This document shows positions 52,216 through 61,955 of a stretch of DNA of 64,000 bases, one piece after another. The stretch is taken from positions 248,001 to 312,000 of the forward strand of contig NZ_BSPC01000069.1 in NCBI RefSeq assembly GCF_030160835.1, in the 5' to 3' direction. This DNA comes from Labrys miyagiensis. GTDB lineage: Bacteria; Pseudomonadota; Alphaproteobacteria; Rhizobiales; Labraceae. The notes beneath the pieces were generated by a model. It did no database searches and had not been told where the DNA came from. It saw only the letters and a program-made list of their open reading frames with translations. The position numbers were made by a program, and so were the translations under genes. Within the stretch, counting starts at the first letter, position 1, and every line of letters starts with the position of its first letter.

Positions 52216-54825
52216 ATGCCCAGGCTGAGGATAATCGTCGCCTCTTTCGGCGTGGTCCTTGCTTTGTCGCTGCCTGCAATGGCGCAGACATCCGCCTCCC
52301 TGCCATCGGCCCAGACTGCGGCGACGCATTTCAGTCAACAGCAGATCGCCGATCTCCAGGCCGATCTGGCATGGGGCGGCTTCTTTTCCGACACAGGCAA
52401 GCCTCCTGCCCTGGGGACTTTCGACCAGACCACCTTCGAGGCAATCCGCGGCTACGAACGCCGCAATGGGCAGCCGGACACCGGCATGATAAGCGCCGCC
52501 CTGATCCAGGAATTGCACAGCCGCTTCGGGTCTCTTCGCGCTGCCGCGAATTTGCAGAATCTCGGGACCGATGAGATCGCGCTCCTCTATCCGGGCCAGA
52601 TCCTGACGAAGAGCAAGAAGGGCGCGAGCGGGCTGGAATATTCGTCCGCCAAGCGGGATGTCGTCGTCCAGTTCGTCAGCCGGACCGGGGACAAGAGCGC
52701 CTTCGAGAGCATCTTCGACCTCATGAAGAAGACAAGCGGCAAGGGGACGAAAACGGCCGTGATGCTCAGCAATGGCGATGACGGCGGTCCGGCGCGTTTC
52801 GTCGTTCTTGGCGGCACGCCCACCGAGACGCTCTATGCCAGCTTCATCCAGAAAGGCACGTCGATCGTTGGCTTCTTCGCGAGTTGGAACCCCAAGCAAC
52901 GCCCCTCCTTCATCAACATGGCCGTCGCCATGGCGCTCTCGCTCCAGCCGAAGGGCGGGGCCATGAGCGGCACGGCGACGACGAGTTCGCAGGCGTCTCC
53001 CGGACGCGCGTCGTCGCCCACGATTGCCGAGATCAATGCCTTCCTGGATACCTGTGCAACGGCACAGAACGGCGCCGACGTCGTCAAGGCCTGTTCGAAC
53101 GCCCTGGCGGCAGGGGACGCACTTCTGCCGTCGAACCGTCCCACGGTCCTGTTCAACCGCGCGGTGGGCTACATCGAAACCAGCCAGATCGATCTCGCGA
53201 TTGCCGACTTCGACCAGGCTATCAGCCTGGCTCCGGATCACGCCGATTATTACACCCAGCGCGGCAATGCCTATTACGCCAAGCAGAAATACGATCAGGC
53301 CATCGGCGATTACAGCAAGGCCATCGAGTTGAAGCCGGATGACGCCAAGGTCATCGGCTATCGCGCCAATGCGTTTTTCTACAAGGGCAACAATGAGCAG
53401 GCCCTTGCCGACTACACGATGGCATTGCGCGCCGACCCCAACAATGCCGATCTGCATGCCTATCGTGGCGCGGCGGCGATGCGGCTGGCGCGCGCCGCCG
53501 ACGCCCTGGCCGATCTCGATTTCGTCCTGTCCAAAGGGGGATCGTCCATCGTTGCCGCTGACTATATCAATCACGGCGTCGCTCTCACCGCGCTGGGGCG
53601 AGGCAGCGAGGCGCCTGACGACTTCCGGAAGGCAGAGGCCATGGCAACGGCCAAGATCGAAGCCAGCGGCGGCAAACAGACTGTGGATCTTGGTTATCGT
53701 GCGCTCGCCCGCGCATATGCCGGCGATTCCGACGGCGCGCTCGCGGATGCCGACAAATATATCGCGCTCAATCCGACGGATACCAGCGGCTACCACGCAA
53801 GGGCGATCGCCTACGCCGGCAAGAAGGACTACACGCGCGCGATCGCCGATTATTCGCAGGCGATCAGTCTCGGGCGGACCAGCTTTATCCTGCGCGAGCG
53901 TGGCGACACCTATCTTGCCGCCGGCCTGCCCGATCTCGCCCTCGCCGACTACCAGGCGATGCTGAAGCTTGCGCCAGGCGACACACTTGCCATGGCGGGT
54001 CTTGAAAAGGCCAACCAGGCCCTGGCCGCCAGGCAGATGGCTGGCGCAGGCACGCCCCTGGCGAATCTCCCGCCTCCTGCCGCCGCCCAGACTCAAACTT
54101 CCGTACCGGCGCCGGTCGCCCTCGGCAAGCGCGTGGCCCTGGTCATCGGAAATGGCGACTACGCGAAGTTCGGCGCGTTGCCCAACCCGAAGAACGATGC
54201 GGCCAAAATCGCCGAAACCCTGCGCAAGATCGGCTTTTCCGATGTCACGCTGGTCGACGACGTCACCAACCAGCAATTCAACACGGCGCTGCATGATTTC
54301 GCCGACAAGGCGGATGGGGCCGACTGGGCGGTGATCTACTATGCCGGCCACGGCATGGAGGTTTCGAATACCAACTACCTCATCCCGGTCGACGCCAAGC
54401 TCGCCTCCGACCGCGACGTGGCCTTCGAAACCGTCCCGCTCGATCGCGTCATGGCAGCGATCGAAGGGGCCAAGGAGATGCGCCTCGTCATTCTCGATGC
54501 CTGCCGCGACAATCCCTTTGCCGCCAACATGGCGCGCAAGACCGCCACACGCTCCGTCTCGCGTGGCCTCAGCCGCGTGGAACCGGACAGCGGCACCCTG
54601 GTGGTCTATGCCGCAAAGGCAGGACAGGTGGCGCAGGACGGCGATGGCGGCAACTCGCCCTTCGTCACGGCGCTCAGCAACGACCTGCTCAGGCCGAATG
54701 TCGAGATTGGCAAGCTGTTCCGCCTGGTGCGCGACGACGTGGTCAAGGCCACCAACGGCCAACAGGAGCCCTTCACCTATGGCTCCCTGCCCGGCGAAGA
54801 CTTCATCTTCAATCCGGCGAAATAA
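52216..54825 (+). CDS. secreted caspase-like (peptidase C14) protein with TPR repeats
   Basis: An 869-residue protein. Signal peptide MPRLRIIVASFGVVLALSLP then AMAQ. Residues about 40-265 match the shared N-terminal module of the preceding protein (FDQTTFEAIRGYERRNGQPD, FINMAVAMALSLQPK). Residues about 290-600 are TPR repeats (DQAISLAPDHADYYTQRGNA, YYAKQKYDQAIGDYSKAIEL). Residues about 640-869 are a caspase-like domain: KRVALVIGNGDYAKFGALPN, the catalytic His712 in IYYAGHGMEV and Cys763 in LDACRDNPF. Both catalytic residues are intact, so it should cleave proteins. Location implied by the signal peptide is periplasmic or outside. Co-directional with its pseudo-protease neighbour, 255 bases away. 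Confidence 0.88.
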   Translation: MPRLRIIVASFGVVLALSLPAMAQTSASLPSAQTAATHFSQQQIADLQADLAWGGFFSDTGKPPALGTFDQTTFEAIRGYERRNGQPDTGMISAALIQELHSRFGSLRAAANLQNLGTDEIALLYPGQILTKSKKGASGLEYSSAKRDVVVQFVSRTGDKSAFESIFDLMKKTSGKGTKTAVMLSNGDDGGPARFVVLGGTPTETLYASFIQKGTSIVGFFASWNPKQRPSFINMAVAMALSLQPKGGAMSGTATTSSQASPGRASSPTIAEINAFLDTCATAQNGADVVKACSNALAAGDALLPSNRPTVLFNRAVGYIETSQIDLAIADFDQAISLAPDHADYYTQRGNAYYAKQKYDQAIGDYSKAIELKPDDAKVIGYRANAFFYKGNNEQALADYTMALRADPNNADLHAYRGAAAMRLARAADALADLDFVLSKGGSSIVAADYINHGVALTALGRGSEAPDDFRKAEAMATAKIEASGGKQTVDLGYRALARAYAGDSDGALADADKYIALNPTDTSGYHARAIAYAGKKDYTRAIADYSQAISLGRTSFILRERGDTYLAAGLPDLALADYQAMLKLAPGDTLAMAGLEKANQALAARQMAGAGTPLANLPPPAAAQTQTSVPAPVALGKRVALVIGNGDYAKFGALPNPKNDAAKIAETLRKIGFSDVTLVDDVTNQQFNTALHDFADKADGADWAVIYYAGHGMEVSNTNYLIPVDAKLASDRDVAFETVPLDRVMAAIEGAKEMRLVILDACRDNPFAANMARKTATRSVSRGLSRVEPDSGTLVVYAAKAGQVAQDGDGGNSPFVTALSNDLLRPNVEIGKLFRLVRDDVVKATNGQQEPFTYGSLPGEDFIFNPAK

Positions 54826-54841
54826 TCCGGCGGCCGTTTCA

Positions 54842-54917
54842 AGGGGGTGTCCTGCCCGTTGCTGGAAACGATGCGCTCCACCACAAAGGAAGAACGGGCA
54901 GGATGCCCGTGCACCCG
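54842..54917. repeat. family B inverted repeat, divergent copy 5
   Basis: Left arm GGGGTGTCCTGCCCGTT and right arm AACGGGCAGGATGCCCGTGC flank about 35 bases. It aligns with family B (GGGTGCGCGGACGTCTCGTC) with several changes. It lies between the convergent caspase-like and dppF genes and could terminate both. Confidence 0.65.
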
Positions 54918-54921
54918 GAAG

Positions 54922-55749
54922 CTACGCCCGCTTGCGTGCCAGGCGTGCCTTGATGCTGTCGACGTCGGCGCGCGGGGTCGCGGCGAAGAGCTTCTTGGTA
55001 TAGTCGTGCTGCGGGTCGGCGAAGAGCCTGTCGCGCGTGCCATATTCGACCGCCTCGCCGAAATACATCACCATCACATCATCGGCGATGTAGCGCACCA
55101 CCGACAGGTCGTGGCTGATGAAGACATAGGTGAGGTTCAGCTCATCCTGCAGATCGGCCAGCAGATTGAGCACCTGCGCCTGCACGGAGAGATCGAGAGC
55201 CGAGACCGGTTCGTCCAGCACCAGCAGGCTCGGATTGAGCATCAGGGCGCGTGCGATGGCGATACGCTGGCGCTGCCCGCCGGAGAACATGTGCGGATAG
55301 CGGCTGAAATGCCTTTCTTCGAGGCCGACCTTGACCAGCATGGCCATGGCCCGCTCGCGCCGTTCGGCCGCCGGCATTTTGGTGTTGACCAGCAGCGGCT
55401 CCATCAGGACCTCGCCAATCTTCTGGCGGGGATTGAGCGAGCCATAGGGGTTCTGGAACACCATCTGCACCTTGCGCCGCATGGCGCTGGACACGCCGTC
55501 GCGGCGGATGTCGATCGACGCATCATCGATGAACAATTCGCCCGCTGTCTGCCGGTCGATCAAGGTGAGGATACGGGCGAGCGTGGACTTGCCGCAGCCG
55601 CTTTCGCCGACGATGGCGAGCGTCTTGCCCTTCTCCACCGTAAAGCTCACGCCCTTGACGGCATGCACGGTCTGCGCCTTGCGCGTCAGGGTGGCGGCCA
55701 CGTGATAGTCGCGCACGATATTCTCGGCGCGGACGACAATATCGGCCAT
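54922..55749 (-). CDS. dppF: dipeptide ABC transporter ATP-binding protein DppF
   Basis: A 275-residue ATPase. Walker A is GESGCGKST; the oligopeptide-type signature is FSGGQRQRIAIARALMLNPS; Walker B LLVLDEPVSALDLS; and FISHDLSVVRYIADDVMVMY the H-loop. The DppF/OppF start reads ENIVRDYHVAATLTRKAQTV, with VHAVKGVSFTVEKGKTLAIV after it. It overlaps dppD by one base (TAATG). Last gene of the operon. Confidence 0.93.
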   Translation of the reverse strand: MADIVVRAENIVRDYHVAATLTRKAQTVHAVKGVSFTVEKGKTLAIVGESGCGKSTLARILTLIDRQTAGELFIDDASIDIRRDGVSSAMRRKVQMVFQNPYGSLNPRQKIGEVLMEPLLVNTKMPAAERRERAMAMLVKVGLEERHFSRYPHMFSGGQRQRIAIARALMLNPSLLVLDEPVSALDLSVQAQVLNLLADLQDELNLTYVFISHDLSVVRYIADDVMVMYFGEAVEYGTRDRLFADPQHDYTKKLFAATPRADVDSIKARLARKRA

Positions 55750-56600
55750 TACACGGCCTCCGTAAAGGTACCGTCGGGGCCAAGATAGCTTGCTATGGTC
55801 GGCAGGCGGTCGCCGGTAGCGTTGTCGGGCAGGGCCGAGAGCAGCGCCTTGGTGTAGTTGCTCCTGGGCGACTCGAAGAGGCTGAGCACATCGGCCTCTT
55901 CCATCTTCCGGCCCTTGTACTGCACGATCACCCGGTCCGCGGTCTCGGCTACCACGCCCATATTGTGGGTGATCATGATCAGCGCCATGCCATGCTCTTG
56001 CTGCAGGCGCATGAGCAGGTCGAGGATCTGCTTCTGGATGGTGACGTCGAGCGCGGTGGTCGGCTCGTCCGCGATCAGGAGCTTGGGATTGCAGGCAACG
56101 CCAATGGCGATCATCACGCGCTGGCACTGGCCGCCGGACATCTGATGCGGGAAGGCCGAAAGCCGCCGTTCCGGCTCGGCGATGCCGACCAGTTGCAGCA
56201 GTTCCACCGCCCGTGCGCGCCGCTGGCGCCTGTTCATGCCCATATGGACGCGCAGCACTTCCTCGATCTGGAAGCCGACGGTGAAGCAGGGGTTGAGGCT
56301 GGCAACCGGCTCCTGGAAGATCATGGCAATATCCTTGCCGACGATCTCGCGCCGCTGGGCAGGCGTGAGGGCCAGGATGTTGCGGCCCTCGAACAGCATC
56401 TTGTCGGCGGTGACCTTGGCGTTGAAAGGCAGGAGCCCCATCACCGCCATCATCGCAACCGATTTGCCGGACCCGGATTCGCCGACGATGGCCAGGACCT
56501 GGCGCGTATCCACGGTGAGCGAGATGCCATCGACGGCCCGGAAAGGGCCCGAAGAGGTCGAGAACTCGACCACGAGGTTGCTGATCTCCAGCAAAGCCAT
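55749..56600 (-). CDS. dppD: dipeptide ABC transporter ATP-binding protein DppD
   Basis: A 283-residue ATPase. Walker A is GESGSGKSV (Ser-Val instead of the usual Ser-Thr, as in many OppD/DppD proteins), signature [20 protein letters not shown], Walker [14 protein letters not shown] and H-loop [20 protein letters not shown]. The DppD C-terminus would normally carry a small iron-sulfur motif; none of the typical Cys cluster is visible here. It follows dppC directly. Confidence 0.93.
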   Translation of the reverse strand: MALLEISNLVVEFSTSSGPFRAVDGISLTVDTRQVLAIVGESGSGKSVAMMAVMGLLPFNAKVTADKMLFEGRNILALTPAQRREIVGKDIAMIFQEPVASLNPCFTVGFQIEEVLRVHMGMNRRQRRARAVELLQLVGIAEPERRLSAFPHQMSGGQCQRVMIAIGVACNPKLLIADEPTTALDVTIQKQILDLLMRLQQEHGMALIMITHNMGVVAETADRVIVQYKGRKMEEADVLSLFESPRSNYTKALLSALPDNATGDRLPTIASYLGPDGTFTEAV

Positions 56601-56601
56601 G

Positions 56602-57534
56602 TCAGGACCTCTTCAGCTTGGGATCGAGGGCATCACGCAGCCCGTCGCCGAACAGATTGATCGCCACCACGGTGACGAGGATGCAGACACCGGGCGAGAT
56701 GGCGAGCCAGGGCGCGCTCTGGATCTCCTGGCGCACATCGGAGAGCATGGCGCCCCATTCCGGAGTCGGCGGCTGCGCGCCCATGCCGAGGAAGCCCAGG
56801 GCCGCCGCTTGCAGGATGGCGTCGGACACGCCGAGCGTGGCCTGCACGATCAGCGGCGCCATGCAATTGGGCAGGACGGTGCGGAACAGCAGCCGCAGCG
56901 GCCTGACGCCGACGACCTTGGCCGCCATGACATAGTCCTTCGACAATTCCGCCAGCGCGGCGGCCCTGACGATGCGGACATAACGGGGCAGGAAGACGAT
57001 GGTGATGGCGGCCACGGTCGGGCCCAGCCCCGGCTCGAGGATGGCGACGACCACCATGGACAGCACGAGGTCGGGGATGGACATGATCATGTCCATCAGC
57101 CGCATCAGGGCGAAATCGAACCACCCGCCGAGATAGGCCGCAAGCAGCCCCAGCACGGAACCGATCACCATCGAGACCATCATCACCGTGAGGCCGATGC
57201 CGAGCGAGTAGCGGGCGCCATAGATCAGGCGTGAGAGCACGTCGCGGCCGCCGGTCTTGTCGGTGCCGAGGATGAAGTCCCAGCTGCCGCCCTCCACCCA
57301 GGCGGGCGGTTGGCCGATATGGCCGGGATGGCCGGCATCGGGCCAGCCGGCTGCATTGTAGGGGGCGTAGGGCGCCAGGACATCGGCGAAGATGGCGACC
57401 AGCACGATCAGGACGAGGACCACAAGGCCGGCCACGGCGCCCTTGTTCTGCTTGAGGGCGTGCCAGATCTCGCCAGGACCGGAGAGAGGCTGGCCGGTGA
57501 CGACCACCGCCGTGACTTGCGTATCAGCGGCCAT
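56602..57534 (-). CDS. dppC: dipeptide ABC transporter permease DppC
   Basis: A 310-residue inner-membrane permease. About six helices; the N-terminal arm with GEIWHALKQNKGAVAGLVVL is typical of DppC. GTDKTGGRDVLSRLIYGARY and LPNCMAPLIVQATLGVSDAI (with the EAA-type region before it, EYVMAAKVVGVRPLRLLFRT-like) are the diagnostic motifs. The start at 57534 overlaps the dppB end by 11 bases; a longer start would overlap by 38. Confidence 0.93.
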   Translation of the reverse strand: MAADTQVTAVVVTGQPLSGPGEIWHALKQNKGAVAGLVVLVLIVLVAIFADVLAPYAPYNAAGWPDAGHPGHIGQPPAWVEGGSWDFILGTDKTGGRDVLSRLIYGARYSLGIGLTVMMVSMVIGSVLGLLAAYLGGWFDFALMRLMDMIMSIPDLVLSMVVVAILEPGLGPTVAAITIVFLPRYVRIVRAAALAELSKDYVMAAKVVGVRPLRLLFRTVLPNCMAPLIVQATLGVSDAILQAAALGFLGMGAQPPTPEWGAMLSDVRQEIQSAPWLAISPGVCILVTVVAINLFGDGLRDALDPKLKRS

Positions 57535-58543
57535 GGCGAATCCTCGGATTGATGACGCCATAGAGCAGGTCGACGCCCAGATTGATGAAGGTGACCATGA
57601 TCGCGATGATCAGAATGCCGCCCTGCAGCGCCGGATAGTCGCGGCGGGAGAAGGAATCGATCAGCCACTTGCCGACGCCGGGCCAGGAGAACACGGTCTC
57701 GGTCTGCACCGCGCCGGCGAACAGCGAGCCGATCATCAGACCGATCACCGTGATGATGGGGATCATGGCATTGCGCAGCGCGTGCAGGCCGATGACCCGG
57801 GCGGGCGACAGGCCTTTGGCGCGCGCCGTGCGCACATAGTCCTCATTGAGCACTTCCAGCATGGCGGAGCGCGTGATGCGGGTGATCACCGCGAGCGGGA
57901 TGGTGCCGAGCACGATGGCGGGCAGGATGAGATGCGACAGAGCCGACTGGAAGGCCCCGTCCTGGCCAGACCAGAAACTGTCCCAGAGCATGAAATTGGT
58001 GCTGCTGTCGGGATCGAAGAAGTAGCTGATGTCATCGATGCGCCCGCCGACCGGCGTCAGGTTCAGCTTGAGCGAGACGACCAGGATGAGCAGGATGCCC
58101 CACCAGAAGATCGGCATGGAATTGCCGAACACCGCGAGGGTCGTGGCAAGGTAATCGGGGACCTTGCCGCGCTGCAGCGCTGCCAGAATGCCAAGCGGAA
58201 TACCGATGCCCACGGCAAAGATCATTGCCGCGACCGACAATTCGAAGGTCGCCGGGAAAAGGGTGAAGAACTCGCTCAGTACCGGCCTCTGCGTCACGAT
58301 CGACGTGCCGAAATTGCCGTGCAGCAATTGCCAGATGTAATGGCCGAACTGGACGATGACAGGCTGGTCGAGGCCAAGCTGGTGCCGAAACTCCGCCAGG
58401 CGTTCGGGTGAAATGCCTCGTTCGCCGACGCGGACTTCGACTGGATCGCCGGGGACCATCCGGATGGCAAAGAACGCCAGGGCGATCAATGCGATGAAGG
58501 TGGGAATGGTCATAGCGACGCGCTTGAGCAGGAAGGTCAGCAT
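57524..58543 (-). CDS. dppB: dipeptide ABC transporter permease DppB
   Basis: A 339-residue permease. MLTFLLKRVAMTIPTFIALI and IRMVPGDPVEVRVGERG are the DppB start, SVAAMIFAVGIGIPLGILAA the core and EDYVRTARAKGLSPARVIGL the EAA loop contacting the ATPases. Start 58543 is chosen because the longer ORF runs into the intergenic hairpin. dppB follows dppA after an 76-base gap holding that hairpin. Confidence 0.94.
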   Translation of the reverse strand: MLTFLLKRVAMTIPTFIALIALAFFAIRMVPGDPVEVRVGERGISPERLAEFRHQLGLDQPVIVQFGHYIWQLLHGNFGTSIVTQRPVLSEFFTLFPATFELSVAAMIFAVGIGIPLGILAALQRGKVPDYLATTLAVFGNSMPIFWWGILLILVVSLKLNLTPVGGRIDDISYFFDPDSSTNFMLWDSFWSGQDGAFQSALSHLILPAIVLGTIPLAVITRITRSAMLEVLNEDYVRTARAKGLSPARVIGLHALRNAMIPIITVIGLMIGSLFAGAVQTETVFSWPGVGKWLIDSFSRRDYPALQGGILIIAIMVTFINLGVDLLYGVINPRIRHGR

Positions 58544-58560
58544 GGGCGCTCGCGGATCAG

Positions 58561-58609
58561 AACAAAAAATACAAAAAGGCTGCCGAGCTTGCAAAAGCCC
58601 GGCAGCCTT
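58561..58609 (-). terminator. attenuating hairpin between dppA and dppB
   Basis: On the minus strand AAGGCTGCCGGGCTT pairs with AAGCTCGGCAGCCTT around TTGC (one G-T pair), followed by TTTTGTATTTTTTG. It sits just after the dppA stop. As in many binding-protein operons, such an attenuator would give more DppA than permease. Confidence 0.9.
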
Positions 58610-58619
58610 GAGCGGAGGA

Positions 58620-60221
58620 TTACTTCAGGTCGGTCTCGTGGAACTCGGCGCGGCCGAGCGGCGACACCTTGTAGCCTACGACATTGCTGCGCGTGACATT
58701 GAAGACCAAGGAATGCGCGACGTTCAGGTAGGGCACCTCGTCATGGGTGATCTGCTGCATCTGCTGATAGATCTTGACGCGCTCGGCGTTGTCGAAGCTG
58801 GCGCGGCCCTTCTCGAGGAGGTCGTTATAGTCCTTGTTGCACCAGCGCGGATAGTTCTGGCTCACGGGTTTGCCGGAACTGTCGCAAGCGAACAGGAAGA
58901 AGAAGTTGTCCGGATCGCCATTGTCGCCGGTCCAGCCCATCTGCGGCAGGGTCGCCTCGCCATTCTGGAGACGCTTGCGGTAATCGCCCCACTCATAGGT
59001 GACGAGCTTGGCATTGATGCCGACCTTGGCCAGGTCCGCCTGCATCAACTCGCCCATGCGCTTGCCATTGGGGTTGTAGGGGCGGGAGACCGGCATATAC
59101 CACAGGTCCACATCGATCGGCGTCTTCACACCGGCGTCCGCCAGCATCTTCTTGGCCTTTTCCGGATCGTAGGGATAGGCTTGAATCTTGTCGTTGTAGC
59201 CGAGCATGAAGCTGGGGATCAGCGTGGTGGCCGGCGTTCCGCTGCCTTCATAGACGCCATCGACGAGCGCCTTCTGGTTGATGGCCATGGCCACTGCCAG
59301 GCGAACGTCCTTCTTGTCGAAGGGAGGCTTGGCATTGTTGAACGACCAGTACATGTCGTTCATGCCTTCCAGCGTCAGAAGATCCAGGTCCTTGTCGTCC
59401 TTGATCGCCTTGATGTCGGACGGGTTCAGATAGTTGCCGACCTGGCATTCGTTCTTCTGCAGCTTGGCATAGCGCGTGGAGGCATCGGGCGTGATCGCGA
59501 AGACCAGATTATCAAGCTTGACCTTGCCGCCCCAATAATCCGGGAAGGCCTTGTAGCGGATGACCGCGTCCTTCTGATAGGCCACGAACTGGAAGGGGCC
59601 CGTACCAACCGGCTCCTGGTCGAATTTCTCGGGTGTGCCGGCCTTCAGGAGATAATCGGCATATTCAGCCGACTGGATGGTCGCGAAATCCATGCCGAGA
59701 TTGGCCAGCATCGGCGCGTTCGGCTTGCTCAGCGTGAACTTCACCGTATAGTCGTCGACCTTGTCGATCGACTTCAGGAAATCGGGCATGCCCATGTCGC
59801 TGAAGTAGTCGTAGGAGCCGCCGGAAACCTTGTGATAGGGGTTGTCGTCCTTCCACTGGCGGTTGAACGAGAACAGCACGTCGTCGGCATTGAAGTCGCG
59901 CGTCGGCTTGAAGCCCTTCCAGGATTGCCACTTCACGCCCTTGCGCAGATGGAAGGTGATTTCCGTGCCGTCCGCGGAGACATCCCATTTCTCGGCGAGG
60001 CCGGGACGTAGCTTGGTGGTGCCGGGCTCGAATTCCACCAGCTGATTGTAGACGGGGCGCGCCGCGTCAAAGGAGGTGCCGGTGGTATTCAGCGCCGGGG
60101 TAAAATTCTCCGGGCTGCCTTCCGAGCAATAAACGAGCGTCTTGGGAGCGGCCATGGCCGTCGAGCCTAAAAGCGCGGCAAAGCCAGCGGCGAGAAGGCC
60201 AGTCTTCAGCAGTTTTGACAT
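58620..60221 (-). CDS. dppA: periplasmic dipeptide-binding protein DppA
   Basis: A 533-residue peptide-binding protein. Signal peptide [20 protein letters not shown] then TAMA. The mature protein follows E. coli DppA closely: [56 protein letters not shown] and [20 protein letters not shown]. It binds di- and tripeptides (and haem in some species) and feeds DppBCDF, encoded just downstream in the same order as in E. coli. Confidence 0.96.
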   Translation of the reverse strand: MSKLLKTGLLAAGFAALLGSTAMAAPKTLVYCSEGSPENFTPALNTTGTSFDAARPVYNQLVEFEPGTTKLRPGLAEKWDVSADGTEITFHLRKGVKWQSWKGFKPTRDFNADDVLFSFNRQWKDDNPYHKVSGGSYDYFSDMGMPDFLKSIDKVDDYTVKFTLSKPNAPMLANLGMDFATIQSAEYADYLLKAGTPEKFDQEPVGTGPFQFVAYQKDAVIRYKAFPDYWGGKVKLDNLVFAITPDASTRYAKLQKNECQVGNYLNPSDIKAIKDDKDLDLLTLEGMNDMYWSFNNAKPPFDKKDVRLAVAMAINQKALVDGVYEGSGTPATTLIPSFMLGYNDKIQAYPYDPEKAKKMLADAGVKTPIDVDLWYMPVSRPYNPNGKRMGELMQADLAKVGINAKLVTYEWGDYRKRLQNGEATLPQMGWTGDNGDPDNFFFLFACDSSGKPVSQNYPRWCNKDYNDLLEKGRASFDNAERVKIYQQMQQITHDEVPYLNVAHSLVFNVTRSNVVGYKVSPLGRAEFHETDLK

Positions 60222-60386
60222 CTGTTCCCCACTTCATATGCGGCGTGCTGTCCGCTTCGAGGCGTCAGCCGGCGCCAAACGGGCGGTTGCGCCCTGTTCG
60301 GCTCATGGAAGCCTTTTTATGCGCGATCGGCAATGGGAATCTGACGAATTGGTGGCGTTTGTAATTTTTGTACCAAAAATTGAAGA

Positions 60387-60421
60387 CAAAAAACCCCACG
60401 GCATCACCGCAGGGTTTTTGT
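60387..60421 (-). terminator. terminator of the DUF2853 gene
   Basis: Arms AAAAACCC and GGGTTTTT bracket a GC-rich loop with CGGCATCACCG. On the minus strand it ends in a T-run. It lies between the DUF2853 gene and dppA. Confidence 0.8.
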
Positions 60422-60474
60422 AAGCAATAAAGTATCATGGTGCCGCACTCAGGAGACCCCGGCGGCCTTCACCA

Positions 60475-60810
60475 TCAAGCGGGCTTCACGAAAAGATCGA
60501 GCTTCTTGTAATGCTCGGCAAGCAGATAGTAGACAGTAACGCGGGACTTGGAATGGTCTGCCTTCATCTTCTCGACGACGGCTGAAACAGCTGCGTCAAG
60601 CTTGCTGTCGGCGTCGGTAAGAGCGAGCTTCTTCTTGAGGAAATTGTCGCGCACACGGGCGAGCTCGGCCGCATCCGAACCGGCGACGAGCGAGGAATCG
60701 CGGTTGCGCAGGGCAATACCCAGATGTTTCACAATGCCGGCGGCGGCAGCTTCGTTTACGCTGGACGTGTATTTCTTGATATCGGCCACATAGGTTGCCA
60801 GGTCAGCCAT
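60475..60810 (-). CDS. DUF2853 family protein
   Basis: A 111-residue helical protein. MADLATYVADIKKYTSSVNE, AAAAGIVKHLGIALRNRDSS and VSAVVEKMKADHSKSRVTVY define DUF2853, small cytoplasmic proteins of unknown function known from several alphaproteobacteria. Start 60810 follows AGGATTGTAAGCCG; the longer ORF adds eight unconserved codons. It has its own terminator and lies between dpp and gshB on the same strand. Confidence 0.85.
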   Translation of the reverse strand: MADLATYVADIKKYTSSVNEAAAAGIVKHLGIALRNRDSSLVAGSDAAELARVRDNFLKKKLALTDADSKLDAAVSAVVEKMKADHSKSRVTVYYLLAEHYKKLDLFVKPA

Positions 60811-60962
60811 CGGCTTACAATCCTCCCAAATCACAATCCATCAGACGCAGTTGTTCGAAGATCGAAACAAGCAATGAATATAAGGACATGAAATCCGGGC
60901 CTGCGCTACCGCTATCTGCAACTTTCCTTACGTAAAGTTGCTCTCCGGCGTTGCAAAATTGC

Positions 60963-61904
60963 TCATGGGCGTTTGGATTCGATCGCATCCCAGATCTGCG
61001 CCGCAAGGTCGGGACCGCCGAGCCGCTTGATGATGCGAAGGCCTGTCGGAGATGTAACGTTGATTTCGGTAAGATGACCGTCAATCACGTCGATTCCGGT
61101 GAAGAGCAGGCCCTTTTCACGCAAGGTGGGACCGATTCGCTCACAGATCTCGAGCTCGCGCTTCGACAGATCCGTTGGCCTGGCCGCACCGCCCCGCACC
61201 ATGTTGGAGCGAATGTCGCCGGGCTGGGGCACGCGGTTGACGGCGCCGGCGGCCACGCCGTCGACCAGGATGATGCGCTTGTCGCCCTCCATCACCTTCG
61301 GCAGGAAATGCTGCACCACCCAGGGCTCGCGCGAGAGCGAGGCGAAGAGATCGAAGAGCGAGCCGAAATTGGGATCCTCCCGGGAGACCTTGAACACCGC
61401 CACGCCGCCGTTGCCGTAAAGCGGCTTCATGACGATGTCGCCATGCTCGGCGCGGAAGGCCTCGATCTCGGCCCTGTCGCGGGTGATCAGGGTTGCCGGC
61501 ATCAGGTCCGGGAATTCGGTGACGAGGATCTTCTCCGGCGCGTTGCGCACATGGAAGGGGTCGTTCACCACCAGCGTCCTGGGGTGGATGCGCTCCAGCA
61601 TATGGGTGGTGGTGACATAGGCCATGTCGAAGGGCGGGTCCTGGCGCAGGAGCACCACGTCGAAGCTGGTGAGATCGGTGCGCGCAGCCTCGCCCGACTT
61701 GACATGATCGCCCTCGACGTCCTGCACGCTCACTGGCTTCACCAAGGCGGAGATGGCGCCGTCCTTCTGCGACAGCGTATCGGGCGTATAGACGGACAGG
61801 GAGAAGCCGCGCGCCTGCGCCTCCAGCATGAGGGCAAAGGTGGAATCGCCCCTGATATTGATGCGCTCGATCGGATCCATCTGCACGGCAACATTGAGCT
61901 TCAT
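60963..61904 (-). CDS. gshB: glutathione synthetase
   Basis: A 313-residue ATP-grasp ligase that adds glycine to gamma-glutamylcysteine. [55 protein letters not shown] (ATP loop), [20 protein letters not shown] and [20 protein letters not shown] are diagnostic. The MDPIERI start is the alphaproteobacterial and E. coli form. It is a single gene. Confidence 0.97.
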   Translation of the reverse strand: MKLNVAVQMDPIERINIRGDSTFALMLEAQARGFSLSVYTPDTLSQKDGAISALVKPVSVQDVEGDHVKSGEAARTDLTSFDVVLLRQDPPFDMAYVTTTHMLERIHPRTLVVNDPFHVRNAPEKILVTEFPDLMPATLITRDRAEIEAFRAEHGDIVMKPLYGNGGVAVFKVSREDPNFGSLFDLFASLSREPWVVQHFLPKVMEGDKRIILVDGVAAGAVNRVPQPGDIRSNMVRGGAARPTDLSKRELEICERIGPTLREKGLLFTGIDVIDGHLTEINVTSPTGLRIIKRLGGPDLAAQIWDAIESKRP

Positions 61905-61955
61905 CGGGCAATTTCCTTGAATGCTGGGAGGGGAAGAACTGAGCGTAGATAGCGG

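Noticed and set aside
52201-54762. An 853-codon minus-strand ORF
   Set aside because: Antisense shadow of the caspase-like gene.
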